This document shows positions 1 through 6,938 of a stretch of 47,879 nt of DNA, piece after piece (positions within the stretch are counted from its first letter, which is position 1; each line of letters begins with the position of its first letter). The stretch is from a virus, in the IMG/VR virus record IMGVR_UViG_3300017788_000040, positions 1 to 47,879 of that record; one strand, written 5' to 3'. The notes beneath the pieces were generated by a model. The model made no database searches. It saw only the letters and a program-made list of their open reading frames with translations, and was not told where the DNA came from. The translations under genes were made by a program, and so were the position numbers.

Positions 1-321
1 AGTAAGATCTTTCAATCTATCAAAGAAATCTTCATCAAGAGGATAAACTTTCTCTTCTCCTCTATCAATTCTATCACACATTTCCATCAAATACTCAAGA
101 AACTCTTTGGGATAGGTTTCATCCATATTGATACTACACCAAAACCATTCATAACACTCTTGGTAAGGATCATCAGTTGGAAGTAGGGCATAATCCTTAT
201 AGTTTCCACTGATGAGGTCTCTCCACATCTTAAAGTTATTCCACATCTCCCTCCAACCAGTTTGGAAACAGTGCCCGATATAATACTCAAACCAATTCAG
301 TGTAGTCGTGTTGTTCTTCAT
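1..321 (-). CDS. Hypothetical phage protein, C-terminus outside window
   Basis: An open frame runs from an ATG at 321 to the window edge without a stop, so 107 residues are visible and the C-terminus is missing. The protein begins MKNNTTTLNWFEYYIGHC and is rich in Trp, Tyr and acidic residues (WREMWNNFKMWRD, later YEWFWCSINMDE). No signal peptide, membrane segment or catalytic motif is visible. Its start overlaps the end of the upstream gene by 35 bases, as expected in this tightly packed early-gene run. I do not recognise the family. A shorter frame inside it (87-290) is a shadow. Confidence 0.7.
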   Translation of the reverse strand, partial: MKNNTTTLNWFEYYIGHCFQTGWREMWNNFKMWRDLISGNYKDYALLPTDDPYQECYEWFWCSINMDETYPKEFLEYLMEMCDRIDRGEEKVYPLDEDFFDRLKDLT

Positions 322-568
322 CTACTTCCTTTGTAAAATCCCACCTCCAGGTGCGGGAGAGAATATCAATATCTAGTCCAAACTTATATGCCCAGAACAA
401 GACACCAAGAAGACCATTGGATCCAGATGTGACCTGAAGATACGGCCATCCAGGATAATCATTCCAACTAACTGACACTTGAAGCAGTGACCAGTTCTTA
501 ACATTTAAAATCTGAACATTGTAATCGTGTCCAAAGTCCTCACGATGCTTAAGATTAATCAGTTTCAT
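287..568 (-). CDS. Small hypothetical protein
   Basis: 93 residues, starting MKLINLKHREDFGHDYN. It has an aromatic, beta-rich central part (SWNDYPGWPYLQVTSGSNGL), a short hydrophobic stretch near residues 53-63 (LLGVLFWAYKF) and an acidic tail. The hydrophobic stretch is too short and interrupted to call a membrane helix. The ATG at 568 overlaps the TGA of the gene upstream (ATGA), so translation is probably coupled. Function unknown; nothing in the sequence suggests an enzyme. Confidence 0.75.
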   Translation of the reverse strand: MKLINLKHREDFGHDYNVQILNVKNWSLLQVSVSWNDYPGWPYLQVTSGSNGLLGVLFWAYKFGLDIDILSRTWRWDFTKEVDEEQHDYTELV

Positions 569-771
569 TTCCGTGATACAAATTTAAGACCGTTGAGCAC
601 TTCTTGAAACTTTTCAGCACGACTTTGGTGTTCTGCCGCACTTTGCCCAAGCACATCCGTAATATCTCCCAGGATCACATCCACTGGAGCATCAGTATCA
701 AAGTATTCTTGGATTGCTTCGGCAAGATACCGTCGCCTGTTCCATTCCATACTATAGGGTTTGTAGTCCAT
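565..771 (-). CDS. Small hypothetical cyanophage protein
   Basis: 68 residues, beginning MDYKPYSMEWNRRRYLAEAI and predicted mostly helical. It has a charged amphipathic character and no cysteines or membrane segment. A good sigma70-like promoter sits just upstream (794-822), so this is probably the first gene of a short early operon that continues through the two genes downstream with overlapping start and stop codons. From memory it resembles small proteins that recur in T4-like cyanophages, but no function can be assigned. Confidence 0.75.
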   Translation of the reverse strand: MDYKPYSMEWNRRRYLAEAIQEYFDTDAPVDVILGDITDVLGQSAAEHQSRAEKFQEVLNGLKFVSRK

Positions 772-793
772 AATAATAGGTCTTTATGTGGGT

Positions 794-822
794 ATTATAC
801 AGTATCTAGTCCTGTTCGTCAA
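794..822 (-). promoter_or_regulatory. sigma70-like early promoter
   Basis: On the minus strand, TTGACG (817-822) is followed by a 17-base spacer and TATAAT (794-799). It is one mismatch from consensus in the -35 box and perfect in the -10 box. It points at the gene starting at 771 and lies inside the end of the preceding gene. Confidence 0.7.
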
Positions 823-1024
823 GCTCTGCTAGGTAATGTGTCCACCAATCAGGGTCTTTCTTATACTTCCAGTTGGGGACTTGTTTTCCGTGCTCAAAAT
901 ACCATTTCCAAATCGCTTCGTCAATTACTTCAGCAATCTCAATCCTCTTCGCTCTCTTCATCAGTGTCTCCATATGGGTTGTCCACATACCCTGTTCTGA
1001 CCCTGTATTTTTCTCCTGCGACAT
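806..1024 (-). CDS. Small hypothetical protein
   Basis: 72 residues from the ATG at 1024 (MSQEKNTGSEQGMWTTH). I chose this start because GAGGA lies about nine bases upstream; an in-frame ATG at 1039 would add five residues. The protein is charged and helical at first (KRAKRIEIAEVIDEAIWKWY), then Trp-rich (PDWWTHYLAELDEQD). It overlaps the 3' end of the next gene upstream by 86 bases in another frame, which is unusually long for this genome. Function unknown. Confidence 0.65.
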   Translation of the reverse strand: MSQEKNTGSEQGMWTTHMETLMKRAKRIEIAEVIDEAIWKWYFEHGKQVPNWKYKKDPDWWTHYLAELDEQD

Positions 1025-1127
1025 ATTTTTGTTCCTCATTAACAGCAGAAATCCATAATGAGAGTTTCATAATAATCCATATCACACCAAGAGGTAAAAA
1101 GCAAGCAATTAATACAAGAGGTTTCAT
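939..1127 (-). CDS. Small membrane-anchored hypothetical protein
   Basis: 62 residues from the ATG at 1127, which overlaps the upstream TGA (ATGA) and has GGGAG about eight bases upstream. Residues 1-24 (MKPLVLIACFLPLGVIWIIM) form a hydrophobic segment, either an N-terminal anchor or an uncleaved signal. The rest is polar and ends in a very acidic tail (DTDEESEED). An anchored early phage protein with an acidic cytoplasmic or periplasmic tail could act at the host membrane, but this is only a guess. Its last 86 bases are shared with the next gene in another frame. Confidence 0.65.
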   Translation of the reverse strand: MKPLVLIACFLPLGVIWIIMKLSLWISAVNEEQKYVAGEKYRVRTGYVDNPYGDTDEESEED

Positions 1128-1324
1128 TTTTCTTGCTCCCAACACTTCTCAAACTTATCTCTTAACTCATTAATTTTAACATTATATTGAAACTCCATAA
1201 TATGGTCCTTTATTTCCTTTTCATCATCAGTCAGTTCCATGCGATGCTTGAGTTTTATATCAATCAAACGCACCATATCCATATAATATTCGGTGCCTTT
1301 GTGTATAAACTCTTCGTAGGTCAA
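1124..1324 (-). CDS. Small hypothetical protein, probable TTG start
   Basis: About 66 residues. No ATG is suitably placed. A TTG at 1324 overlaps the upstream TGA as TTGA, giving a protein that begins (M)TYEEFIHKGTEYYMDMVRL; a second TTG at 1339 would add five residues. The sequence is highly charged and helical, with a probable coiled-coil stretch (LKHRMELTDDEKEIKDHIM). It ends with an ATGA overlap onto the membrane protein downstream. Function unknown. The unusual start codon and stop overlap suggest translational coupling. Confidence 0.65.
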   Translation of the reverse strand: MTYEEFIHKGTEYYMDMVRLIDIKLKHRMELTDDEKEIKDHIMEFQYNVKINELRDKFEKCWEQEK

Positions 1325-1638
1325 TCCCTCTGTCTCCAATCGGTTTGATCTTCATCACGCTTAAACCAATCGTGTAGATCATCTGGATTATCAAAACCAC
1401 GGCGGCCAAATCTTTCATGTCCCAATCCACCAATATCAAGTTGGTTCATGAAATCATCCATCGCATCCATATCAGGATTTTCTGCTTTCCTTCTTGCCTG
1501 ACGAAGTATAGTAGCAGCAGAACGATTTGCCTTCGCAAGTTTCTCTGCCCAAATCATTTCATTAAGTTCTACTGTTTCTCTTTTAACAATCTTTTCACAA
1601 ATTGCTTCAAGACGTAAGCGATATTGTGTAGAAAGCAT
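1321..1638 (-). CDS. Conserved cyanophage hypothetical protein
   Basis: 105 residues, MLSTQYRLRLEAICEKIV onward, with GGAG about eight bases before the ATG. The first 60 residues are helical and basic (EKLAKANRSAATILRQARRK). A Gly/Asp-rich hinge follows, then a C-terminus with DDLHDWFKRDEDQTDWRQRD. From memory this arrangement recurs in T4-like cyanophages of marine picocyanobacteria, but no function is known to me. A NATAAATA motif lies 21 bases upstream, so it may be transcribed late as well as by read-through. Confidence 0.8.
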   Translation of the reverse strand: MLSTQYRLRLEAICEKIVKRETVELNEMIWAEKLAKANRSAATILRQARRKAENPDMDAMDDFMNQLDIGGLGHERFGRRGFDNPDDLHDWFKRDEDQTDWRQRD

Positions 1639-1657
1639 ATCTTTCTCCAGATATCAT

Positions 1658-1894
1658 TTATTTATTTTTAGATTGTAACTCATCCATCAATTTTTTGGCA
1701 AGTTGATTTGAGCGTCTCCACATAAAATACTTTACAATTGGATTACGTGGATTGTTTTTCAACCACCAGATTTGTTTGGCAATCCTGTTTTTTGTAATGT
1801 CAAAAACATACACAAAAGCATCAGCAACATTTCTGTCGCTGATGATTACATAGGCAATAATAGCAAGTAAAGCAAACCAGGCGTAGTAAGTCAT
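1658..1894 (-). CDS. Small membrane protein
   Basis: 78 residues. An N-terminal transmembrane helix (residues 1-20, MTYYAWFALLAIIAYVIISD) is followed by a basic, Trp-rich cytoplasmic-type domain (KQIWWLKNNPRNPIVKYF, MWRRSNQLAKK). The positive charge after the helix predicts that the C-terminus stays in the cytoplasm. The ATG overlaps the upstream TGA as ATGA. Function unknown; a host-membrane effector or an anchor for phage processes are both possible. Confidence 0.75.
   Translation of the reverse strand: MTYYAWFALLAIIAYVIISDRNVADAFVYVFDITKNRIAKQIWWLKNNPRNPIVKYFMWRRSNQLAKKLMDELQSKNK
1659..1666 (-). promoter_or_regulatory. T4-type late promoter motif AATAAATA
   Basis: AATAAATA on the minus strand, 21 bases before the ATG at 1638. 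It overlaps the TAA stop of the preceding gene. It matches the NATAAATA late-promoter core of T4-like cyanophages. Confidence 0.45.
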
Positions 1895-2061
1895 CGTCTT
1901 ATAAATTTCAGATAATCCAGAACACGCTCACGAACTTCCATGAGTTCATTATAGCACTTCTGGTTATGAGCACACTGGCGAAGTTCGTGGTCTGGTTTAT
2001 GAACACTTTCAATAAACAAATCAAGTCCTCTGTTCCATTTGACATCAGGTGATTCATCCAT
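1891..2061 (-). CDS. 56-residue hypothetical protein
   Basis: A 56-codon frame from the ATG at 2061 to the TGA at 1891. It begins MDESPDVKWNRGLDLFIESV and continues with HELRQCAHNQKCYNELMEV and a basic end (FIRR). It has two cysteines eight residues apart in a helical context. Its stop overlaps the start of the membrane protein gene (ATGA), and this tight coupling supports it being a real gene. No function recognised. Confidence 0.65.
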   Translation of the reverse strand: MDESPDVKWNRGLDLFIESVHKPDHELRQCAHNQKCYNELMEVRERVLDYLKFIRR

Positions 2062-2084
2062 AATTTGTATTGCAGTTATACTAT

Positions 2085-2336
2085 TTAACCAAAAAATTGA
2101 TCGACAGTTGTACTTGCCTTCTTAGATACCTTGATTTGTTTTGCAATATAAGATTTGGCAGTCGTGTAATTATTGGCAATATGAACTTGACATCCATTGT
2201 GGATGATCACAAATTTCTTACCATAAGGAACAGCAGCCCACATTCCGTCCTTGGTTATATAACCTTCTGGGTCTCCTGGTTTGGGATCAAGAACACCAGG
2301 GCGAGGAATAAATGGTTTGAGAAACTTTTCAGTCAT
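2085..2336 (-). CDS. Small hypothetical protein
   Basis: 83 residues, MTEKFLKPFIPRPGVLDP onward. It has a Pro/Gly-rich first third, a beta-type middle (YGKKFVIIHNGCQVHIANNY) and a basic helical end with TAKSYIAKQIKVSKK. No membrane segment. Its ATG overlaps the TGA of the 47-residue gene upstream (ATGA), so the two form a pair behind one promoter at 2500-2528. Function unknown. Confidence 0.75.
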   Translation of the reverse strand: MTEKFLKPFIPRPGVLDPKPGDPEGYITKDGMWAAVPYGKKFVIIHNGCQVHIANNYTTAKSYIAKQIKVSKKASTTVDQFFG

Positions 2337-2476
2337 CCGAATACAGCAGTCACACCAATCACTTTAGCACTCGGATTACGTGCCAGAGCAGTACGCTTGG
2401 CATCATTGTAGTCTTTTGCCTCTACAATCTCATCAAAGACCTTGCCAGCGACATAGAGTTGGACTTTGCAGCGCAT
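2333..2476 (-). CDS. 47-residue conserved phage protein
   Basis: A 47-codon frame from the ATG at 2476, with AAGGAG eight to ten bases upstream. It begins MRCKVQLYVAGKVFDEIVEA and continues DYNDAKRTALARNP and GVTAVFG. The pattern is a small beta-alpha-beta unit with a DA(K/R) helix, like short proteins common in cyanophages. It is the first gene behind the promoter at 2500-2528 and is coupled by ATGA to the gene downstream. Function unknown. Confidence 0.75.
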   Translation of the reverse strand: MRCKVQLYVAGKVFDEIVEAKDYNDAKRTALARNPSAKVIGVTAVFG

Positions 2477-2499
2477 TGGATTTCTCCTTGTGTGTGAGT

Positions 2500-2528
2500 A
2501 GTATAGCAGAAAAATCAGCGTCTGACAA
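2500..2528 (-). promoter_or_regulatory. sigma70-like promoter with extended -10
   Basis: On the minus strand TTGTCA (2523-2528), a 17-base spacer ending in TGC, then TATACT (2500-2505). The TG one base before the -10 box makes it an extended -10 promoter. It sits at the very end of the helicase gene and drives the 47-residue gene at 2476. Confidence 0.65.
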
Positions 2529-3696
2529 CGCTGATGGCAGGTTGTCCCTGCTTGAACACGGTGTCTACCACCGCCTGAACGCTCCTGGCGGTGCTGATGC
2601 CCACCTTATCATAGACAGGCACACAGACCAGTCCAAACCTCTTCTGGGCGCCTCCTAGGCGGATCACACGCCCGATGCTCTGGGAGATACCGATGTAATC
2701 CATATTCCGCATAAACAGAACTGCCTCCAGACCCTGAACGTTGATGCCCTCGGACAGAATGCTGTGATGAAGAACTACAAACTTCTTGGCATCATCACGA
2801 CCCCAAGCGTTGAGAGTGTCGAAGAACACCTCACGGTTGACCTTCTGACCATCAATCACGGCACCAGTCTTGGCGGTGATATACATCCAAGAATAACCAC
2901 GCTCCTTGAGGTCAGAGCAGAAGTCAGACTGTGACACCAGATTGACGATCTGTTTGGTAGAACGAGCACAAATCAGAACCTTATCCAGACCATTGTCATC
3001 AATCGTTTCCAACAGATTAGCAGAGTCACGGTCAGCAATCATCTGCTTATCTTGAACCATCTCAAGTTGCTTGATAACAACTTTAGGCGGCAATATGTAG
3101 CCTTGATCCACCATTTCAGGAGCAGGAACATTGCAGATGACATTGCCATAAACAGCAGCATCATTCATCCCAGGTTTAGAAACAGTGATAGAATGCTTTG
3201 GAGTAGCAGTGAAGAAATAGCAGCGGTCAGCAGTGGCGGCAAAGTGCTCCGTAGCAGGGAAAAAGTTACGCTGGACGCTGTTGTGTGCCTCATCAAAGTA
3301 AATGGTATCAACGTGAATATCTGCCTGCTGAATACGTTGTAGAGAGTTGTAGGTGGTGAAAATTAGTTGATGCTTGTAAGCACGGCGAGACCAGTTATGA
3401 ATCTCACTGGGTTTCGTGGTGCTCTGGTGATGCGTCTCACCGCTGTGAACGTGAAGCACAGCAACGTTGGTGATAAACTCAAGATACTCAGCAGACAACT
3501 GCTCTGCCAGCAGGATGCGGGGTGCCACCACCACAATGGTCTTAGGAGCATCAGACTGAAATTCACGCTGAGCATCAGCAATACCCACAAGGGTCTTGCC
3601 CGAACCAGTGGGCATAATCACCTGCCCCTTGACATACTCAAGCAGAGCATCCAGAGCACGTTGCTGGTGAGGTCGGAGTTGAATCACAGGTCTCAT
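2515..3696 (-). CDS. Superfamily II DEAD/DEAH-box helicase
   Basis: 393 residues with the ordered SF2 motifs: a Q-motif-like N-terminus (IQLRPHQQRAL, residues 5-15), Walker A PTGSGKT (29-35), a DEAH box FDEAHN (134-139), motif III TATP (163-166) and motif VI QSIGRVIRLG near residue 340. This matches the UvsW-like or RecG/RAD25-type phage helicases. T4 UvsW is longer (587 residues), so this is a compact core enzyme without obvious accessory domains. It probably remodels branched DNA during phage recombination and replication, but that is inferred from the family. An extended -10 promoter follows a terminator directly upstream. Its base composition is visibly more GC-rich than the adjacent accessory block. 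Confidence 0.9.
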   Translation of the reverse strand: MRPVIQLRPHQQRALDALLEYVKGQVIMPTGSGKTLVGIADAQREFQSDAPKTIVVVAPRILLAEQLSAEYLEFITNVAVLHVHSGETHHQSTTKPSEIHNWSRRAYKHQLIFTTYNSLQRIQQADIHVDTIYFDEAHNSVQRNFFPATEHFAATADRCYFFTATPKHSITVSKPGMNDAAVYGNVICNVPAPEMVDQGYILPPKVVIKQLEMVQDKQMIADRDSANLLETIDDNGLDKVLICARSTKQIVNLVSQSDFCSDLKERGYSWMYITAKTGAVIDGQKVNREVFFDTLNAWGRDDAKKFVVLHHSILSEGINVQGLEAVLFMRNMDYIGISQSIGRVIRLGGAQKRFGLVCVPVYDKVGISTARSVQAVVDTVFKQGQPAISVVRR

Positions 3697-3709
3697 CGCG
3701 TATGGAACT

Positions 3710-3718
3710 ATTATAGCA
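3710..3718 (-). promoter_or_regulatory. Extended -10 promoter before helicase
   Basis: TGCTATAAT on the minus strand, 14 bases before the helicase ATG. There is no -35 match at the 17-base distance (CTCCTT). It lies immediately after the U-run of the terminator at 3720-3741, so one transcript ends and the next starts within about 20 bases. Confidence 0.55.
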
Positions 3719-3719
3719 T

Positions 3720-3741
3720 AAAAGCGCCCCCGAAGGAGCGC
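3720..3741 (-). terminator. Intrinsic terminator with UUCG tetraloop
   Basis: Minus-strand hairpin GCGCTCC-TTCG-GGGGCGC (3724-3741) followed by TTTT. The seven-pair GC-rich stem with a UUCG loop is very stable. It follows the ParB-like gene ending at 3768 and separates the accessory block from the helicase. Confidence 0.8.
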
Positions 3742-3767
3742 CTTGTGCCAGTCAGGTAAGTGGACTA

Positions 3768-5051
3768 TTACTGAAACTCGTTATAAACTTCAACGTTATT
3801 TGCTTGTGCCAACCACTTATAAACAGGAGCCTTGAGTTTTCCAGATCGATAAGCAGACACAACTCGCATACAATAATTAAGATGACGCTTTCGTTCTGCT
3901 TCCATCTGAACTCGCAATTCTTGAATATTGCTTTCATCTGGTTGAGTGCTCACACCTTGACCCTGCTCCAAGAAAGAATAGATTGTATATTCATTTTCAG
4001 GGAATTCAAGTTGTTTTTCAAGCAGCATTTGAAACTTACGTGAGTGGTCTGGTTTGCGTCCCCAACCAACTGTTATGAAGAGATCATTCTTTTTCATCGA
4101 AGAAATGTCACCACAAACATCAGGAATTTTGTAGGCATCATTCAAAACTTTTTGCGATTTGTTAATATCAAAAGGTTCAATAGAAACTTTGATACCTTCT
4201 TCGGCAAGAATTTCAGCAGAAAAATTGCGACGATCTTTCTTGCGAATTTCCTTATATCGAGTTTGAAGAACGACCATAACTGCTTCGAAATTCTTTTCAA
4301 TTTCGTTATGCTTGAATCCCAATTGAATCATATATTTGACATCATCGGGAGTACAATCATTCTTTTTTTCTTTGGTAGGATTGTTTGACATTGTACCATA
4401 TTGAAGCAATGCATATTCACTTTCACCAGAAATCACGGCACAAGGAAAATATTTCCAAGGCAATTCAAAACGGTTGTTTCCGTCACGAACAATGTACCTA
4501 TAAATTTTACCTTTGTATTCAATAGGTTCTTTCAGTTTGGACACCGCAGGTTGATAACAACGATAGTCATAACCTTCGGCGGCAACATTGTTAGTAATTT
4601 CATCAATTGTTGTTTGGAAAAGTGCCTGCCCCACACGAGTTTGGCATTCAATTCCAAGTTCCCGTGCAATAGAGTGGGACATTACTTCATCTTTATGAAG
4701 AATTGCCCAATTTTCAAAATTAATGTTGGGTGCCTTTGGAATACGTCCAAACTTTTCCAGTTCATTCAAGTCAAAAATATTATCATTAGGATTGATAGTA
4801 TCTTTGGTATTGATCAAACAATAAGTACCTGCAAGATCCATAGAATCTCGGCACATCATTTTCAGTAGCTCATCTGCTTCAAGACGTTGAATTGCAGCAC
4901 GAACAATCTCTTCTTCATTTTTTCCATCATAAAGTTCTGAAATACGATTTTGAACCAAAACCAAATCATAAACTTGTTGCAGTGTAAAAACTACACCAGG
5001 AACAAAATTATCACGAAGAGTCAGTAGAATGTGATCTTTAGTGGAAATCAT
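3768..5051 (-). CDS. Winged-helix/ParB-like protein of methyltransferase block
   Basis: 427 residues from the ATG at 5051 (a TTG two codons earlier is in frame). Residues 1-80 look like a winged helix (FTLQQVYDLV, EIVRAAIQRLEADELLK, then GTYCLI). Residues 185-207 (IYRYIVRDGNNRFELPWKYF) resemble the DGxxR core of ParB/sulfiredoxin-type domains, preceded by a long region on DNA-binding-like charged helices. The C-terminal half is charged and helical. It is preceded by a perfect consensus promoter and followed by a strong terminator, so it is a single-gene unit next to two methyltransferase genes. It could be a regulator, a nicking nuclease or a specificity partner. The family call is my weakest here; residues beyond DGNNR do not prove it. 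Confidence 0.6.
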   Translation of the reverse strand: MISTKDHILLTLRDNFVPGVVFTLQQVYDLVLVQNRISELYDGKNEEEIVRAAIQRLEADELLKMMCRDSMDLAGTYCLINTKDTINPNDNIFDLNELEKFGRIPKAPNINFENWAILHKDEVMSHSIARELGIECQTRVGQALFQTTIDEITNNVAAEGYDYRCYQPAVSKLKEPIEYKGKIYRYIVRDGNNRFELPWKYFPCAVISGESEYALLQYGTMSNNPTKEKKNDCTPDDVKYMIQLGFKHNEIEKNFEAVMVVLQTRYKEIRKKDRRNFSAEILAEEGIKVSIEPFDINKSQKVLNDAYKIPDVCGDISSMKKNDLFITVGWGRKPDHSRKFQMLLEKQLEFPENEYTIYSFLEQGQGVSTQPDESNIQELRVQMEAERKRHLNYCMRVVSAYRSGKLKAPVYKWLAQANNVEVYNEFQ

Positions 5052-5073
5052 AATCAAATGTGTTTGTAGGCAT

Positions 5074-5102
5074 ATTATAGATTAAATTTCAAACCCTGTC
5101 AA
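5074..5102 (-). promoter_or_regulatory. Perfect consensus sigma70 promoter
   Basis: TTGACA (5097-5102), exactly 17 bases, TATAAT (5074-5079) on the minus strand. Both boxes match the bacterial consensus with no mismatch. The start codon at 5051 is only 23 bases downstream of the -10 box and no strong ribosome-binding site is visible. Confidence 0.85.
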
Positions 5103-5115
5103 CCCCCCTGTGCCA

Positions 5116-5523
5116 CTAGAAGAACCGTTCCACCCCCACAGGTTCTCCAAAGGAATAATCGTATGTAAGGGCATCATGACACACATAATGTGGATGGTCA
5201 AGGGAAACACCTAATCTTTCACACATTTCTTTATGATTATCTTCCATTAACTCAACGGCATAGAGCATATTGTTTAAAATGTGCTCTTCAGAGTGATACT
5301 TCAGTAAGTCATTTTTCAAGGCAATAATAAAGTTTCCAGAACCAGCAGAGTTATCTAGAAACTTTGAGTTTGAATTCTTCCTCTTCTCAAGATCGATCAT
5401 TTTAACCATTTCTTCACACATTTCCATAGGTGTGAATACTTCTTGAGTTTCGGCAATTCTTTCATCCGAACGCTCAATATTAGATCCAGTTTTTTTATTA
5501 TGTTGATTCTTATCAGTGACCAT
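5116..5523 (-). CDS. N6-adenine methyltransferase fragment, motif I half
   Basis: 135 residues from the ATG at 5523 (a TTG at 5529 is also in frame). It has EVFTP (about residue 28), typical of the start of HsdM/Eco57I-type enzymes, then the SAM-binding motif I FLDNSAGSGNF (about 55-65), an acidic motif II (YAVELMEDN) and a motif III-like CHDAL. It stops before motif IV: there is no NPPY/DPPY, and the protein ends VGVERFF. It therefore has the cofactor half of a methyltransferase without the catalytic motif. The gene overlaps the end of the NPPY-containing gene by 11 bases and is surely cotranscribed with it. It may complement its partner, act as a regulator, or be a decaying remnant. Confidence 0.75.
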   Translation of the reverse strand: MVTDKNQHNKKTGSNIERSDERIAETQEVFTPMEMCEEMVKMIDLEKRKNSNSKFLDNSAGSGNFIIALKNDLLKYHSEEHILNNMLYAVELMEDNHKEMCERLGVSLDHPHYVCHDALTYDYSFGEPVGVERFF

Positions 5524-6871
5524 TACCAAACCTCAATGTATATGCAGTAATAAATTTGCCCTTCCCAAGATGAGGAATACCATTAGTGGTTTCAGTAGCA
5601 ATCTTTCGCAGAGTTCCATCACCATTTTGCCCCATTGAAATAATACGTTTTAGGATTTTTTCCTTTGTATTATTTTCATCAGGACGAACACGAATGTAGT
5701 TGTGGCTAGAAGATTTTTCATAATCAGTCCACTTCTTACCATCCCTATTCTTTTCACCTGGAAGAAATACTTTGCCAGATGCACCCCCACCATCCCCACC
5801 AACAAAAATGTCAGCGTCATAACGATGCTCATATTTAAGAAATTCAATATGAGGATGTTCTGTATATTCTGGATCTAGTTCTCTTTGTTTTTCACCAATT
5901 TTCCATTCTTGAATACAGGCATCAATACTTGCGGCAAAATCATTATCGGCACAATCTTTACTCCATACCAACTCAAGATCTCGATTGATTTTATTGTAAT
6001 TAGCAGAACCTTGTTTTACTGATTTTGGTAGAACAAGAATAATCTGCCCATTCTTTGCACGAACTCGATCTGCAGCATCATTCAAAAAATACAGTGCCAA
6101 TTTACCACCTTTACCATATGGTGGATTACCAATAACGGCATCAAAGTCCATATCTTTATACTCTTTTTCTGTTATGTATGTTATGCCATTGGGAATATTT
6201 GCCATTCCCGAAGGGTTCATATCGTAGTTACCGTCTGTGTAGATATTTTTATATCCTTTTTTAGATAAAGTAATCGAAAAATGCCCAAAAGCATCTTGAG
6301 GAATATAAATCATAGCATCTTTTGATAAGTTTTTCAACTTATCAATAATTTCTACCACAAGATGCAATTTAGGAGCCCGAACTGCTTCTGGATTTTTTTC
6401 TTTAATTAGTTTTTTATGAGATTCTGGAGTAAACCCAAAAACTTTTTCTTGTTCATGAAATCTCGAATTAACCTCAATAAGTTCTGTTTTTAAGAATGAA
6501 ATAAACTCAGAATAAGTTTTTATCCACAAAGGTGCTTCTACTACTTCCTGAGATCCACCAAGAGTTGATTTACGACAACCAGCAGCATATAAATGTGGGC
6601 GAAAATAATGATCGGTTAAATCTCGATGACAATCGACGTAATCATCGACAATAACTTCCTCTGGCAAATGCGAATAATCATTATCTTTAAATCTACCAAA
6701 ACCACGTTCTGCCTTTGTCATTCCAACAAAAGCACAAACAGGACGCTCACTAAGTTCGATCAAACGTTTAATCGATTCCTGTTGATGGAAATAAATTCTT
6801 GTATATTTTTTATCAACAACATCAGGATAAAAAGGATCAACTTCCTTGATGCATTCCATTAAAGCGTTCAT
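5513..6871 (-). CDS. Probable DNA adenine N6-methyltransferase, NPPY motif
   Basis: 452 residues. The catalytic motif IV NPPYGKGG is at 249-256, followed by a typical strand and helix (RVRAKNGQIILVLPKSV). Upstream, residues 186-213 (MIYIPQDAFGHFSITLSKKG) sit where motif I should be but lack the G-x-G signature, so SAM binding may be weak or supplied by the partner gene. The C-terminal 190 residues could be a target-recognition region. The N-terminal 150 residues are unassigned. It probably methylates adenine in phage DNA against host restriction, with specificity unknown. It is the first gene behind a sigma70 promoter at 6910-6938 and is followed by an overlapping gene with an intact motif I. 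Confidence 0.8.
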   Translation of the reverse strand: MNALMECIKEVDPFYPDVVDKKYTRIYFHQQESIKRLIELSERPVCAFVGMTKAERGFGRFKDNDYSHLPEEVIVDDYVDCHRDLTDHYFRPHLYAAGCRKSTLGGSQEVVEAPLWIKTYSEFISFLKTELIEVNSRFHEQEKVFGFTPESHKKLIKEKNPEAVRAPKLHLVVEIIDKLKNLSKDAMIYIPQDAFGHFSITLSKKGYKNIYTDGNYDMNPSGMANIPNGITYITEKEYKDMDFDAVIGNPPYGKGGKLALYFLNDAADRVRAKNGQIILVLPKSVKQGSANYNKINRDLELVWSKDCADNDFAASIDACIQEWKIGEKQRELDPEYTEHPHIEFLKYEHRYDADIFVGGDGGGASGKVFLPGEKNRDGKKWTDYEKSSSHNYIRVRPDENNTKEKILKRIISMGQNGDGTLRKIATETTNGIPHLGKGKFITAYTLRFGNGH

Positions 6872-6909
6872 AATGTACTTAGAATGGTCTCTTCAACCTC
6901 AACAAAGGT

Positions 6910-6938
6910 ATTTTATATGTCTTAAGATGATTTGTCAA
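6910..6938 (-). promoter_or_regulatory. sigma70-like promoter of methyltransferase genes
   Basis: TTGACA (6933-6938), 17-base spacer, TAAAAT (6910-6915) on the minus strand; one mismatch in total. The -35 box lies inside the last codons of the zinc-cluster gene upstream. Confidence 0.75.

Noticed and set aside
604-1173. 189-codon plus-strand open frame
   Set aside because: It runs opposite several coupled small minus-strand genes, has no ribosome site and ordinary shadow composition.
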